From: Dysgonomonas sp. Marseille-P4361
GTDB taxonomy: Bacteria; Bacteroidota; Bacteroidia; Bacteroidales; Dysgonomonadaceae
Reading direction: 5' to 3'
Length of the DNA stretch: 64,000 nt
NCBI RefSeq assembly: GCF_900343125.1
Contig: NZ_OPYL01000001.1
Coordinates: 558,001-622,000 of the forward strand
Shown: positions 1-8,358 of the stretch, one piece after another
How positions within the stretch are numbered: the first letter of the stretch is position 1
Layout: each line of letters starts with the position of its first letter
Notes under the pieces: generated by a model
The model's input: only the letters and a program-made list of their open reading frames with translations
Database searches by the model: none
Told to the model about the DNA's origin: nothing
Program-made: the position numbers and the translations under genes

Positions 1-748
1 GACTGTTTTCGAAAGAGTAGAAATCACAGAAGTCATTATAAGTGTAGCCATTATCATGGATATTTCGATCAATAATTGTATCCACTCTTTCCCCCTCTTT
101 TTCTGCAAGACATGCAAATAGTATTTGCTCGAATAATATATTGTGATTTCCATCTATATTTTGGCAATAGGCTTTATCTATATTGTTCCCTTCAATAAAA
201 TCAAAAGCCTCTTGGCAATATTTTTTTATAAATTCAATATCATTTCCTCCGAATACCCCTGCATTATATGATGGTATAGATTCTCTTTCTAAACAGCTTC
301 GCAAATATGGTTTAATATTAATCCCTCTTTGAAGGATTCTGTCCATGAATGTTCTATAGTAAGAGGTTCCACTCTCTTTGTTTTGGGCAATTAATTCTGT
401 ATATTGCAAATTCTTATTAAGCCCATTAGGCAGATAAACATCTCCGTCTACATGAATAAAAGGTTCTTCTTGAAAATAGTAAGTTAGTAATTTGGCATAT
501 GCCCAATGGTATTCATGACACTCTAAATTGTCGTACTGTTTAATAATTTTAGTATAGGGTAGTTGTAGTTTGTCTTTGAATAAAGTATAGCCGACTGAAT
601 CTGTATACATCACCACCTCTTCGAAGTTTTTCTTTAAAGTCAAGCAACTTAATGCCCATGACATTAGATGATATTGTGGATGCATCCATCCAAAGCTGTT
701 TATTAATGGATCTTTGCGTCCACTCCAAAATGTTTGTACTGCTTTCAT
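1..748 (-). CDS. DUF6734-type, glycosyltransferase-like protein (C-terminus cut by window edge)
   Basis: The minus strand is open from an ATG at 748 to the window edge, giving the first 249 residues of a protein without signal peptide. It begins MKAVQTFWSG and has the blocks HLMSWALSCLTLKK, VVMYTDSVG and EPFIHVDGDVYLP. The last block, an acidic DGD after a hydrophobic strand, is what one sees at the nucleotide-sugar site of GT-A glycosyltransferases. The pattern (a SW-L motif, TD in the next strand, HVDGDV) fits what I remember of the Bacteroidetes family DUF6734; the enzyme activity is inferred from the DxD-like motif only. It is a lone gene next to a decayed insertion element, so its real neighbours lie outside the window. 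Confidence 0.7.
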   Translation of the reverse strand, partial: MKAVQTFWSGRKDPLINSFGWMHPQYHLMSWALSCLTLKKNFEEVVMYTDSVGYTLFKDKLQLPYTKIIKQYDNLECHEYHWAYAKLLTYYFQEEPFIHVDGDVYLPNGLNKNLQYTELIAQNKESGTSYYRTFMDRILQRGINIKPYLRSCLERESIPSYNAGVFGGNDIEFIKKYCQEAFDFIEGNNIDKAYCQNIDGNHNILFEQILFACLAEKEGERVDTIIDRNIHDNGYTYNDFCDFYSFENS

Positions 749-909
749 ATTATTTGAGATATCTTAGATTTGTTCTTATAGATAAATTCCCAAATATTTG
801 ATTCACTTCTTAAACATAAAAATATTCTAATCTTTTGTTCTTTAACAAATGGACTTGCGAACTTTGTTTGTACAGATAGTTAAGGGATAAAATTCAATAC
901 ATTTATCCT

Positions 910-1191
910 ATGAAACAAAGAGTAGTTTATGACCGAGAGTTCAAAGCGAATGCCCTCAAGTTGAGTTATGAACGCAGTAATCTAAGTTTGTTTGCCCGAG
1001 AGCCAGGTGTCATAACTAAGAAACATTACAACTGGCGTAGCCAGCACAAGCAGAGAGGTTCTGAGAGTTTCCCCGGCAAAGGTAATACAGCAGTTGAAGC
1101 TAAAGTTTTAGCTAAGTTAAAAAAAGAGTCTGCATGTCTACAGCAGGAGCATGAGATTCTAAAAAAGCTATCAGATCATCTCCAAAAATGA
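910..1191 (+). CDS. IS3-family transposase OrfA (remnant element)
   Basis: This 93-residue protein has the layout of IS3 OrfA: an N-terminal helix-turn-helix that starts with YDREFKANALKLSYE, and a C-terminal leucine-rich coiled coil (VLAKLKKESACLQQEHEILKK) used for dimerisation and, in active elements, fused to OrfB by frameshifting. The frame is open to the stop at 1191, but some positions differ from the usual motif (for example EPGV where family members generally have LGV). Since the downstream OrfB is broken, this is probably a relic that has not yet picked up a stop. Confidence 0.8.
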   Translation: MKQRVVYDREFKANALKLSYERSNLSLFAREPGVITKKHYNWRSQHKQRGSESFPGKGNTAVEAKVLAKLKKESACLQQEHEILKKLSDHLQK

Positions 1192-1957
1192 CCTGTGATT
1201 TATAAGTTTATACATAAGTACCGCTATATATGAAAGATCGGATTCTGACTGCCTATTTTATAAGAGACGTTATGGCAGTCCTCGTATCAGGGAAGAGCTT
1301 TGTAAGAGCGGGACTGATGTATCATTGCCTACAGTTGTAAAATATATGAGACCTATAGGATTAAAGAGTAAATATTCATGTAAAAACAAACCGACGACAG
1401 ATTCTTCGCATAAAGGATCTGTTGCTGACAATATCTTGGATCGTAATTTTCTTCTTTTCACCCTCCTGCAAGTGTGTTTCAGATACCACTTATTTGCTAA
1501 CCAAGGACGGATTATTATATCTGACTATTATCATGAACTTATTCAAATGTGACATTCAGGTTGGACATTAAGCTATAGAATGACAGCACAAAATACTGTT
1601 ATAGCAGCAATCAACAAGGCTGCAGCCAATACCTTTTCAAGAGAATATAATCTTTCATTCAAACAGAGGAGTACAATATGCAGCCAAGGCTAGGATTAAT
1701 ACCCTGAAGTCATATAACATCATCCAATCTATGAGTAGAAGGGCAACTGTTGGGGTAATGTAATAGTAGAGTTCTTTTTAAATAATTGAAAATGAAGTTG
1801 TTATATAATTGTGAGTCGATGGATAAAAACAGGTAGTGTTAGCTGTCTTTGAGTACATAGAAGTCTGGGACAGAAGGCAAGGAAGATATTCATCTCTGAA
1901 CTATCAAACTATCTAAGAATTTAATGACCAATGCAGAATATAAAAGATGTCGCTTAA
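1192..1957 (+). pseudogene. IS3-family transposase OrfB remnant
   Basis: Translation in shifting frames gives the OrfB landmarks in order: YGSPRIREELCKSG (about 1271), IGLKSKYSCKNKPTTDS, then the integrase core pieces TKDGLLYLTT, IIFHSNRGVQYA and IIQSMSRR, and at the end LNYQTI.EFN and KDVA with a stop at 1955-1957. The DDE core is split by stops and by at least two frame changes, and the stretch after YKFIHKYRYI near 1201 has a stop. It is non-functional. Confidence 0.78.
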
Positions 1958-1987
1958 CTTTTTGTTCGAAAAGAATTAGGATCTCCA

Positions 1988-2511
1988 CTTTCAAAGAATA
2001 TGAAAATTAAAGGAATTATATTCTAGGAGCAATTTGCTTAAAATACGCGATAATAAGTATGGTATGAATCATAAAGAGCCAAAGATTTTATAAATATCCA
2101 TTATATATTCATTAAAATACTATTGCTCTTTTTTCTCTCTACAGCTTTTCAGGATGTTCCAACATAAGTTTGTCCTTTTATCTTTGCCTTGATCTACCTA
2201 GATTGATGCCTCTCTCTTAATTTATTATCAACTTTAGTATACTTGAAATATATTACGTATGTAGTTTAATCGATTGATTTATATTTTATTATGTGTTTAT
2301 ATCCTCTGCTTACATCTACTTTACATATTAATACACTATAAAATATCGGAGTTTATACCTTAAATTTACAATTGGTTAAAGGAGGTTAAAACCTGCTGTT
2401 TTTAGATACTGTAAAAACATAAATCCAAAAGCACCTTATTTGAAGATTGGACGGCTAAACCTTAATTATTCTACCAACTTAATTTATTATTAATCTTAGA
2501 TTTTTGAAAAC
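1988..2511. other. intergenic leader of the first SusC/SusD locus
   Basis: About 520 bases without a gene. The only structure I noted is a pair of direct GGTTAAA boxes at 2374 and 2384, ten bases apart, 120-140 bases before the SusC start. No clear TTTG / TAnnTTTG promoter was seen. Confidence 0.5.
2374..2390 (+). promoter_or_regulatory. candidate operator: two GGTTAAA boxes 10 bp apart
   Basis: GGTTAAA occurs at 2374-2380 and again at 2384-2390, on the same face of the helix, upstream of the SusC gene at 2512. The same core appears as GGGTTAAA direct repeats upstream of the mannan locus near 51153. The function is inferred from position and phasing only. Confidence 0.3.
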
Positions 2512-5500
2512 ATGAAATGTAAAGAAAATGTAAAGAATTTTTCCTGTTTAGATTATCCTCTTCAAAGGAATTCTATATACAGGAAAAGCATGTATGTGTT
2601 TTTGATGATAACATCTGTTTTCTTTCTTGGTCTATCCACGGCTAAGGCTTCTTCTGTTGATATGCAGAACCAAAGAACGTTAACAGGTATTGTCACCGAT
2701 GTTTCAGATGAGCCGATTATTGGGGCATCTATTACTATTAAGAATTCAACCAAAGGGACAATTACAGATTTTGATGGGAAGTTTACTTTAGAAGTGTCTA
2801 CCGGAGATATTCTGGAGGTTACCTATATTGGTTTTATCCCTCAACAAATTGAGATAAAAGATCAGACAACATTAAATATTGTTCTGAAAGAAGATGTTGC
2901 TCTTTTGGATGAAGTTATTGTTGTAGGTTATGGTACTACTTCGGCTAGAAAGACTGTAAGCGCTGTAGGAACTCTTAAGACAGACAAGATCGATGAGCTC
3001 CCTTATACCAGTACTGCTGCTTCTCTCCAGGGACGTGTTGCCGGGGTAATTATCCAACAAGAAGGAGGAGAACCCGGAGGATCAGCGCCAAAAGTATCTA
3101 TTCGCGGGGGAGGGACTCCGCTTTATGTTATTGATGGTATTATTCGAGATGGAGAAGATTTCAATGCTTTAACTTCCTCAGATATAGAATCGATGAGTAT
3201 TTTGAAGGATGCGAGTGCGACTGCTGTCTATGGTGCACAAGCCGGTAATGGGATTGTGCTTGTTACTACAAAGAAAGGTGCAGATGGACTGAATATTGAT
3301 TATACTGGAGGAATTGACTTTAGCAAACCAACCACTATGGCTGATCGTGTTGGTGCACTAGACTATGTATTAGCAGCAAATGCGGCAGCCAGATACGATG
3401 GACAAGGTGAATATTCGCTCTATTCGAGAGAAAATGTTGATGCAATCAGAAATGGAACAAGCACTTTGTATGGCAATCAAGATTGGTACGAAGCTGCTAC
3501 TCGCAATTTTGCACCTCAGCATAGACATACTTTAACAATTTCAGGTAAGAGCAAAAGTGGCATCAGACACTTTACTTCACTTGGTATGCTTGACCAAAAA
3601 GCAATCTACAAAGAAAGTCATAATAATCATTTTCAACGATATAATGTAAGAAGTAACGTATCTACAACATTTGAAGAATATGGCTTAGAAGTTGGAGTAA
3701 ATCTGGATGGAACATATACAAAGCGTACGCCTAATCCGTATGGTCAAGGAGATATCTGGCGTAATCTGACGGGTTATAATAAAGCTATTGATCGAATTTA
3801 TAATGAAGATGGAACCTATAGCGCAATGGATGTACATCCAATAGTGTATTTAGATAAAGCTTCGGGATATACCAACCAGTATAATAATACAATTAATGCT
3901 CAAGCATATGTAAACTGGGATCTTCCATGGGTAAAAGGTTTAAGCGCAAAATTGACTGCGAATACAAATTATGCTTCGTATGATAAAAAGACATTCAAGT
4001 CAAGGGCCCCTCAGTATTCAAATGGAAGTCTTGTTGGAGATGACAAGCCAAAAGAAATGTATATGGATAGATCTTGGACAAGAGGGAACACTGTAGAACT
4101 TGGGTTGAATTATGCTAAGGAAATAGATAAGCATTTTATCGAAGCACAAGGTGTATACACTTACTATGATGAATATAATGAATGGTTTAATGCTAGTAGA
4201 GTAGGTTTTATTTCGAATGACTTTGATCAATTATCGTCTGGAGATGCCTCTACTAAAGATAATTCTGGAGGTGCCGGAAAAAGAACACGTATTGGTTATG
4301 TGGGACGCTTAAGATATGCATTTGATAATAAATATTTCTTAGAGGGAAATTTCCGTTACGATGGATCTGATAATTTCACTAAGAATAAACGTTGGGGTTT
4401 CTTCCCATCAGGAGCTGTTGCTTGGGCTGTATCCGAAGAAGGCTTTATGAAACCTCTTATGGAAAACAATATATTAAGTTTTGCGAAGGTGAGAGCTTCT
4501 TATGGGCAAGTTGGATTAGAAGACGGAGTAAGTAGGTTTGGCTACATTCCAGTATATAGTTACAATTCTCAGTCTACAGTTATAGGTGGAAAGTTTGTAC
4601 CAGGCTTCAGTGAAGGGAACTTGGTTTCGCCAGAAAACTTAAGTTGGTATACCAAAGATGTATTTGATGTGGGTATAGACCTTTCATTCTTAGATAACAC
4701 TTTGTCTGCTTCTTTAGACTATTTCTATTATAAGACTAAAGGTTATCTTGTTTCTCCTACAGACAGATACTCTACTACCTTAGGGAAGGCATTGCCGCAA
4801 ATAAAATCAAATAGTATACATAGACGTGCAGGCTACGAAGCTTCTATAAGATACAAAAATAAATATAGAGATCTTAATTATGAGATTGGTTTTCAATTCA
4901 CAACATATGATGAATTATGGGAAACAAAAGCAGACGAAGCTCTTACTGATTTAATGGATCCAAGGAAACGTCTTACTCATCGGAAAAACGTTTACGGATC
5001 ATCATACTTTGTAAATAATGGTATTTATCAGAGTATGGCTGAGATTTTAGATTCTCCACGAAGACTTAGTGCATCTGAACTAAAAATGGGAGATTTAGCG
5101 TATCAGGATATAAATGGTGACGGAAAAATTGATTCTGATGACCAAATCAAAGTAGGAAAACCTTTCTTCCCTTCTTTCGACTATGGTATTGATTTTAATC
5201 TTGATTATAAAGGATTTTTCTTGTATGGACTCTTCCAAGGAACAGGAAATCGATATACTGAGCTGAATGTTCTCTATAAAGGGGGTAACATCGTTAGTTC
5301 TAACTATGCATACCAGATGGATTCGTGGTCTCCGGACAACACATCTGCAACATATCCTAGATCATCTACTCAGCAATCTCCTAATAGTGGGAATAATACA
5401 CAAGCATCAGACTTTTGGTTGTTAAATGCATCTTACTTCAGACTGAAGAGTTTGCAATTTGGATATGACTTCAAAAAAGTTTTGTTCAAAAACGACTCTA

Positions 5501-5649
5501 AGATTTCTAAATTTAAACTGTCTTTGATGGGAACAAATATATTCACTATTTCTGACGCTATGGACTATTTCGATCCTGAGTCATATAACTATGGAGAAGC
5601 ATATCCTGTTCAAAAGACTTATTCAATAGTTTTAAATATCGGAATTTGA
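2512..5649 (+). CDS. SusC-like TonB-dependent outer-membrane transporter
   Basis: The product (1045 residues) is a SusC/RagA-family porin that imports oligosaccharides or peptides bound by its SusD partner, powered by TonB. It has a long basic N-tail, a signal peptide at about 27-47, a carboxypeptidase-regulatory-like beta-sandwich (about 57-131, TLTGIVTDVSDEPIIGAS), the DEVIVVGYGT segment at 133-142, a plug domain with SIRGGGTPLYVIDG and VYGAQAGNGIVLVTTKKG, and a 22-strand-type barrel to the C-terminus. There is no STN domain, so it is not an ECF-coupled transducer. SusD starts 14 bases later. The substrate is unknown because no enzyme is encoded beside it. Confidence 0.95.
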   Translation: MKCKENVKNFSCLDYPLQRNSIYRKSMYVFLMITSVFFLGLSTAKASSVDMQNQRTLTGIVTDVSDEPIIGASITIKNSTKGTITDFDGKFTLEVSTGDILEVTYIGFIPQQIEIKDQTTLNIVLKEDVALLDEVIVVGYGTTSARKTVSAVGTLKTDKIDELPYTSTAASLQGRVAGVIIQQEGGEPGGSAPKVSIRGGGTPLYVIDGIIRDGEDFNALTSSDIESMSILKDASATAVYGAQAGNGIVLVTTKKGADGLNIDYTGGIDFSKPTTMADRVGALDYVLAANAAARYDGQGEYSLYSRENVDAIRNGTSTLYGNQDWYEAATRNFAPQHRHTLTISGKSKSGIRHFTSLGMLDQKAIYKESHNNHFQRYNVRSNVSTTFEEYGLEVGVNLDGTYTKRTPNPYGQGDIWRNLTGYNKAIDRIYNEDGTYSAMDVHPIVYLDKASGYTNQYNNTINAQAYVNWDLPWVKGLSAKLTANTNYASYDKKTFKSRAPQYSNGSLVGDDKPKEMYMDRSWTRGNTVELGLNYAKEIDKHFIEAQGVYTYYDEYNEWFNASRVGFISNDFDQLSSGDASTKDNSGGAGKRTRIGYVGRLRYAFDNKYFLEGNFRYDGSDNFTKNKRWGFFPSGAVAWAVSEEGFMKPLMENNILSFAKVRASYGQVGLEDGVSRFGYIPVYSYNSQSTVIGGKFVPGFSEGNLVSPENLSWYTKDVFDVGIDLSFLDNTLSASLDYFYYKTKGYLVSPTDRYSTTLGKALPQIKSNSIHRRAGYEASIRYKNKYRDLNYEIGFQFTTYDELWETKADEALTDLMDPRKRLTHRKNVYGSSYFVNNGIYQSMAEILDSPRRLSASELKMGDLAYQDINGDGKIDSDDQIKVGKPFFPSFDYGIDFNLDYKGFFLYGLFQGTGNRYTELNVLYKGGNIVSSNYAYQMDSWSPDNTSATYPRSSTQQSPNSGNNTQASDFWLLNASYFRLKSLQFGYDFKKVLFKNDSKISKFKLSLMGTNIFTISDAMDYFDPESYNYGEAYPVQKTYSIVLNIGI

Positions 5650-5662
5650 AAATAATAGAATC

Positions 5663-7414
5663 ATGAAAAAAATAAATATTGGAGTGGCGATACTGTTTAT
5701 CGTATCATTATTTTCTTGCCACGATGACTTAAACAATTACCCTTTGGCTGACCACTCAGAAGATAAGGTGTGGAATAGTGCTGCCAGTGCACAGCTGTTT
5801 GTTAATGGGACTTTTTATGTAAAAGATCTTTTGATGAATAAAAGTGATAACTTGTCTGATGACTGGTCTGATGATATGGTTATCAACTCTCAAATGGGGA
5901 ACGCTCAAAATATGGTTAGAGAGATTTTAACTAGCGATCATAATAATAGTACTTATGGGTGGGACAAATTCGGCGATTTAAGACGTTGTAATCTGATTAT
6001 AGAGAAAGTTACAGCATCTACATCAATCAATGAAAATGATAAGATTCATCTTATAGCTCAAGCAAAGATGTTAAGAGGAATAATTAATTTCACTCAAGCT
6101 CGCAAGTTTGGACGTCTTATCATAATTGATAAGGTGTTGACTCCTGAAGATGAATTAATGTTACCACGCACCAAAACAATAAAGGAAACTTACGATTTTG
6201 TACTTAACGATCTAAAAGACGCTGCTGCTAATTTACCAGAGACAGCTGAATCCGGAGCTTTAACAAAAGGTGCTGCCTATGCATTACTAGCTGAGGCTGC
6301 ACTACACGGAGCTGCCTATATGGAAAATGATAATGATAAGAAAGAATATTACAATATCTCTAAAAAAGCAAGTGAAGACTTATTGGCTTTAGGAAAATAT
6401 GAACTGGAGAGTGACTATGATAAATTATTTAATGATTATAATACTGGTCTTAATTCAAAAGAAATTATTTTAGGCTCATATTGGCTATCAGACAATACAA
6501 CCCTTAGCGGTACCTGGGCTATAAAGTTTGGACCAAATCAGGGAGCCTCTAATAAACTACCTCCAAGTGTTGCCGAAGTTTGGCCTATGAATGATAATAT
6601 GGAGGGGTGGTTAGAAAAATCTCCATCTCAAGAAATTGTAGACGCTTATAGAGTTATTGATACTGATGGAAAAGCTAAGAAATGGAACGAAACGTCATAT
6701 TACAATAACTTCAAGCCTGGAGTAGAGGAGGTTGGCGATATGTTATATGCAAATAGAGATACTAGGTTCTATTCTACTATTGTTTACGATAAATGTTCAT
6801 ATATGAACTCTATTCTGACAATGAGGGTAGGAGGAAATATGTATTATAAAAACAATCTGGAGAAAGATCAGCATATGACAAAGTCAGGTTATTTGTATCG
6901 TAAAGGATGTTATGTAGATAAGGATTTACTTTTAGCGTGGAACGTAAAAATGAATTATCATTTAACACCTTTAAGACTAGGTCGATCGTATTTGAATTAT
7001 GCAGAGGTATTGCTAAGATTAGGAGAGACTTCCAAGGCAATAGAATATGTGAACAAGACCAGAGAAACGCATGGAAATCTCCCAGCATTATCTACAGGTC
7101 TATCTTTAGCAGAAGCATGGGAAGAATATAAAAACGAAAGAAGAGTAGAGTTAGTCCTTGAGAATGACAGATATTGGTCTTTACTTCGTTGGGGAAAAGA
7201 AGAAGGTTTATCGACAATTCCAGAATTGAATACTCCTCCAACTGCAATCGAGATATCAGAAGATGGGAAGAATTATAAATTTATTGACGTACCAGTTGTT
7301 GCATCTGCAAACAACAGAGCATTTACATCAAGAAGATATTTTTTACCTATTCCCAAAAACGAAATATTAACAAACAATGCATTAGCAAATGATCAAAACC
7401 CAGGATGGGAATAG
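5663..7414 (+). CDS. SusD-like surface glycan-binding lipoprotein
   Basis: This is the SusD/RagB partner of the preceding SusC. It is a lipoprotein (signal peptide with Cys19 in SLFSCHDD), 583 residues, with the usual TPR-type helices: the AQAKMLRGIINFTQARKFG block, KGAAYALLAEAALHGA, a middle variable region, and the C-terminal LRLGRSYLNYAEVLLRLGE and YKNERRVELVLENDRYWSLLRWGK blocks that mark the family. It would sit on the cell surface as a lid over the SusC barrel. It is 14 bases from SusC and 26 bases from the next lipoprotein gene, so the three are one operon. Confidence 0.95.
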   Translation: MKKINIGVAILFIVSLFSCHDDLNNYPLADHSEDKVWNSAASAQLFVNGTFYVKDLLMNKSDNLSDDWSDDMVINSQMGNAQNMVREILTSDHNNSTYGWDKFGDLRRCNLIIEKVTASTSINENDKIHLIAQAKMLRGIINFTQARKFGRLIIIDKVLTPEDELMLPRTKTIKETYDFVLNDLKDAAANLPETAESGALTKGAAYALLAEAALHGAAYMENDNDKKEYYNISKKASEDLLALGKYELESDYDKLFNDYNTGLNSKEIILGSYWLSDNTTLSGTWAIKFGPNQGASNKLPPSVAEVWPMNDNMEGWLEKSPSQEIVDAYRVIDTDGKAKKWNETSYYNNFKPGVEEVGDMLYANRDTRFYSTIVYDKCSYMNSILTMRVGGNMYYKNNLEKDQHMTKSGYLYRKGCYVDKDLLLAWNVKMNYHLTPLRLGRSYLNYAEVLLRLGETSKAIEYVNKTRETHGNLPALSTGLSLAEAWEEYKNERRVELVLENDRYWSLLRWGKEEGLSTIPELNTPPTAIEISEDGKNYKFIDVPVVASANNRAFTSRRYFLPIPKNEILTNNALANDQNPGWE

Positions 7415-7440
7415 TTTGATTTAAACATTATTAATGTAAG

Positions 7441-7926
7441 ATGATTATGAAAAAGAATAGTATCCTTAGTTTAATTTTAGTAATAATGGTGGCATGTTTC
7501 CCCTCTTGTCTAGAATCAGGTTTAGATGATTTACCTACATATTCAGAAACAGAGGTTAAGGCCATCAACTTTGAATATAGATGGGCCATTCCCGAGAATG
7601 TTTATGATCCATGGGCTGGTGAAAAAATGCAGGTAAAAACTTTAACTACCAAAGCGAATTTTGCAGATGGAGTTATCGAATGTGAAATTACTGTCCCTGC
7701 CGCATCTGGTACTTTTACAGAGGAAGTGAGGAGTAAAGTGTCTCTTGATAATCTAATTGCTTATGTTACCATCTCTCCGGGAGCTTCAATCGCTCCTAAT
7801 GGATCTTCCCCCATGCTAGGGAAAGCTGGAGATTTCAGTAAGGCAGACATGTCCTATAAGGTTACAGCTGCTGATGGCAAGAACAAACAAGACTGGAAAT
7901 TGGTGATAAAAAGCTTCATTAAATAA
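7441..7926 (+). CDS. small lipoprotein of a SusCD operon (DUF5018-like)
   Basis: The 161-residue product has a lipoprotein signal (VACFPSC, then LESG) and a mature part of about 135 residues that looks like one or two beta-sandwich domains, ending in YKVTAADGKNKQDWKLVI. That ending, a strand with W before the terminal strand, is typical of the small immunoglobulin-like lipoproteins annotated as DUF5018-related behind SusD genes. It probably assists ligand binding on the surface, as SusE-position proteins do (inference). Translation may begin at 7441 or at the second ATG, 7447. A strong hairpin just after the stop ends the operon. Confidence 0.7.
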   Translation: MIMKKNSILSLILVIMVACFPSCLESGLDDLPTYSETEVKAINFEYRWAIPENVYDPWAGEKMQVKTLTTKANFADGVIECEITVPAASGTFTEEVRSKVSLDNLIAYVTISPGASIAPNGSSPMLGKAGDFSKADMSYKVTAADGKNKQDWKLVIKSFIK

Positions 7927-7930
7927 TTAT

Positions 7931-7970
7931 AGAAGGGTTGGAATAAATATTCCAACCCTTCTTATTTATG
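7931..7970 (+). terminator. rho-independent terminator of the first SusCD operon
   Basis: A perfect 14-bp stem (7931-7944 with 7949-7962, AGAAGGGTTGGAAT) closes a 4-base loop and is followed by an AT-rich tail. It starts five bases after the stop codon of the small lipoprotein gene. Confidence 0.85.
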
Positions 7971-8227
7971 GTGAACCTTGTTGTTCAATGTTTAGAAAAA
8001 GAATAGCTGATAAATTTTCTCAATATGTATAGCAATACTATAAGACCTTATCCTTCCATTCAGGAGTCACCATTCAATTTGTAATAATAAAATAGGTAAT
8101 TAGAGAGATACAATGTAGCTGTTTTTTTTCGGTTTAGGGTGCTAAAATTGTTTATCCATTAATTCGTTTCTCGATTTTTTCTTTTATTTTAATGGATAGC
8201 CTTATACTGTAAATGGTTGGTATGTAG

Positions 8228-8266
8228 TAATTTGCTATTTAGGGGCGTTTTTCTGCTGACGCGGGG
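8228..8266 (+). promoter_or_regulatory. candidate regulator-binding box shared with 12368-12405
   Basis: TTGC-TATTT-AGGG..TTTT.TCTGCT..CG is common to this stretch and 12368-12405. It lies 93-131 bases before the LRR gene start; the other copy lies at nearly the same distance before the adjacent regulator start, in opposite orientation to that gene. This would suit an AraC protein controlling its target and itself (inference). Confidence 0.35.
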
Positions 8267-8270
8267 GGGG
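8263..8270 (+). repeat. G8 homopolymer just upstream of a promoter
   Basis: Eight consecutive G residues in otherwise AT-rich DNA, six bases before the -33 TTTG of the LRR gene promoter. Such runs are prone to slipped-strand length change. Confidence 0.6.
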
Positions 8271-8276
8271 AGATTC

Positions 8277-8305
8277 TTTGTGTTTAATAAAGTTGAATAA
8301 TTTTG
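8277..8305 (+). promoter_or_regulatory. Bacteroidetes sigma-ABfr-type promoter of the LRR gene
   Basis: TTTG at 8277-8280 and TAATTTTG at 8298-8305 match the Bacteroidetes -33 (TTTG) and -7 (TAnnTTTG) elements, separated by 17 bases. Transcription would begin near 8312, leaving a leader of about 46 bases. Confidence 0.6.
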
Positions 8306-8358
8306 TCAAGAATAAACTACATTATAACACAGATTCTCTAACCTAGAACTGGAACTTT

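Larger units (their letters stand above)
850..1987 (+). mobile_element. decayed IS3-family insertion sequence
   Basis: An intact-looking orfA (910-1191) is followed by a recognisable but multiply interrupted orfB (1192-1957). The outer ends form an imperfect inverted repeat: TGGACTTGCGAACTTTGTTT at 850 and, on the other strand from 1987, TGGAGATCCTAATTCTTTTC, about 16 of 26 positions alike. The element is about 1.14 kb, a little short for the family. I see no 3-bp target duplication at these ends (AAA versus CTT), so it has aged or the boundary is off by a few bases. It cannot be active because orfB has several stops and frame changes. Confidence 0.75.
7971..8358. other. intergenic region before the LRR module protein
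   Basis: It holds, in order, a box shared with the regulator promoter region at 12368, a run of eight G at 8263-8270, and a Bacteroidetes-type promoter at 8277-8305. ATTATAACACAG at 8321 recurs (TTATAACACAG) just before the module gene at 19639. I saw no gene in it. Confidence 0.6.

Noticed and set aside
847-1990. Target-site duplication of the IS3 remnant
   Set aside because: The flanking triplets AAA and CTT do not match.
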